DNA from: Phycisphaerae bacterium
GTDB taxonomy: Bacteria; Planctomycetota; Phycisphaerae; FEN-1346; JAACEH01
Assembly: GCA_012729015.1 (NCBI GenBank)
Contig: JAAYDY010000093.1
Coordinates: 1-55,221, forward strand
Length of the DNA stretch: 55,221 nucleotides
Reading direction: 5' to 3'
In this document: one piece after another, positions 54,872-55,221 of the stretch
Position numbering within the stretch: position 1 is the first letter of the stretch
Layout of the letters: the number at the start of each line of letters is the position of its first letter
Position numbers and translations under genes: made by a program
Notes under the pieces: generated by a model
The model's input: only the letters and a program-made list of their open reading frames with translations
Told to the model about the DNA's origin: nothing
The model's database searches: none

Positions 54872-55035
54872 ACCCCTCCCTGCGTGCAGGGAGAGGTGCC
54901 CCGAGCGTAGCCGAGGGGCGGTGAGGGTCGAACAGAGAAGTCGCTTCGAAATCGTAACGGTTTCTCAACTCGCCCCCCTCACCCGGCCCTTCGGGCCACC
55001 CTCCTCCTCCAGGGGGGAGGGGTTCGCTACCCCTC
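54872..55035 (+). repeat. Family A repeat cluster, second copy
   Basis: CCCTCCCTG-CGTG-CAGGGAGAG followed by GGTGCCCCGAGCGTAG and CGGTGAGGGTCGAA (54872-54935), then CTCACCCGGCCCTTCGGGCC and a palindromic CCTCC...GGAGG stretch (54977-55035), the same parts as 9594-9736 in a different order. Confidence 0.8.
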
Positions 55036-55131
55036 AGCGCGCCGCGGGGTGCCATGCCTGCTCCGTCGAGGCTATCCGACAATGTGCCACGCGTAACACG
55101 TTGTGGGGCATGGCATTACGACCTCTCGGGC

Positions 55132-55158
55132 GTAGGGTGGCTGCTTGCAGCCACGCGG
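55132..55158 (+). repeat. Family B variant hairpin
   Basis: GTAGGGTGGCTGC-TT-GCAGCCACGCGG: the frame of family B is kept (GTAGGGTGG ... CCACGCGG), but the stem centre has changed on both sides in a compensatory way. Confidence 0.75.
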
Positions 55159-55171
55159 AAAGGCAAGGAAA

Positions 55172-55205
55172 CTTGCCCATGCCTGACGGGGCAGGCATGG
55201 CACCC
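55172..55205 (+). repeat. Hairpin repeat, family C copy 2
   Basis: The same 34 nt and orientation as 129-162, about 55 kb away at the other end of the window. Confidence 0.8.
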
Positions 55206-55221
55206 AGCTCTGACTCGCCGC

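Larger units (their letters stand above)
54755..55221. other. Repeat-filled region after flagellin, 467 bp
   Basis: No credible gene. Contains a terminator-like perfect hairpin, family A repeats (to about 55035), family B copies at 54809-54836 and 55132-55158, and the family C direct repeat at 55172-55205. Confidence 0.75.

Overview
The window looks like a chromosomal segment of a high-GC Gram-negative bacterium, most likely a planctomycete (PVC superphylum, perhaps Phycisphaerae-like). This rests on several family-level signs: two PEP-CTERM proteins with arginine-rich tails, three membrane proteins that start with the same CxxC-x16-CxxC zinc ribbon, secreted VIT/vWA and DUF11 (OmcB-like) envelope proteins, GH106-like and GH123/DUF4091-like enzymes, and a FliW-CsrA-flagellin module. 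No 16S rRNA or marker gene fixes the lineage, so the taxon is an inference. Nothing indicates a prophage, transposase, CRISPR array or plasmid.

Layout. 1-21163: carbohydrate and envelope genes. These are a large GH106-like hydrolase, two paralogous DUF11 proteins (one a probable lipoprotein), a convergent DUF4139-like secreted protein, a secreted PEP-CTERM protein with a TIM-barrel-like domain, a 1369-residue VIT/vWA protein, a secreted GH123/DUF4091-like protein, and two neighbouring cytoplasmic SIS or SIS-like proteins. 21256-21345: tRNA-Ser(GGA) on the minus strand, with its own promoter and a stem-plus-T-run terminator. 22104-33897: hemL, a membrane/zinc-ribbon cluster of four unknown genes, a transketolase, a secreted coiled-coil protein, a CYTH protein, rmuC and a GntR/LacI-type regulator. 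33905-41037 (minus strand): a four-PAS hybrid histidine kinase, trpS, two translationally coupled CNNM/CBS proteins and an MBL-fold protein with an altered metal motif. 41510-42514: a choice-of-anchor-A PEP-CTERM protein. 42804-54754: a flagellar gene block with a textbook sigma-54 promoter, a small unknown first gene, then flgF-flgG-flgA-flgH-flgI-flgJ-flgN-flgK-flgL-fliW-csrA-flagellin.

How the genes work together. The flagellar block covers the distal rod, P and L rings, rod-capping factor, hook-filament junction proteins, their chaperone, filament protein and the post-transcriptional FliW/CsrA switch. The hook, motor and export genes must lie elsewhere. FlgH has no cysteine and so cannot be a lipoprotein. 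FlgL is about twice the usual length, with three internal repeats. The 5' half appears devoted to degrading glycans outside the cytoplasm and handling sugars inside it, and to building a protein-rich envelope.

Between genes the window is dense with short hairpin repeats of at least six families (copies at both window ends and in most gaps longer than 300 bases). Some form nested, cloverleaf-like inverted repeats about 100 bp long. No gene in the window explains them, and they are the strongest candidate here for an undescribed element system. Recognisable sigma-70 promoters share a TTGCC/TTGAC-type -35 with a 16-18 bp spacer, and the trpS promoter lies so close to its start codon that the mRNA should be nearly leaderless.
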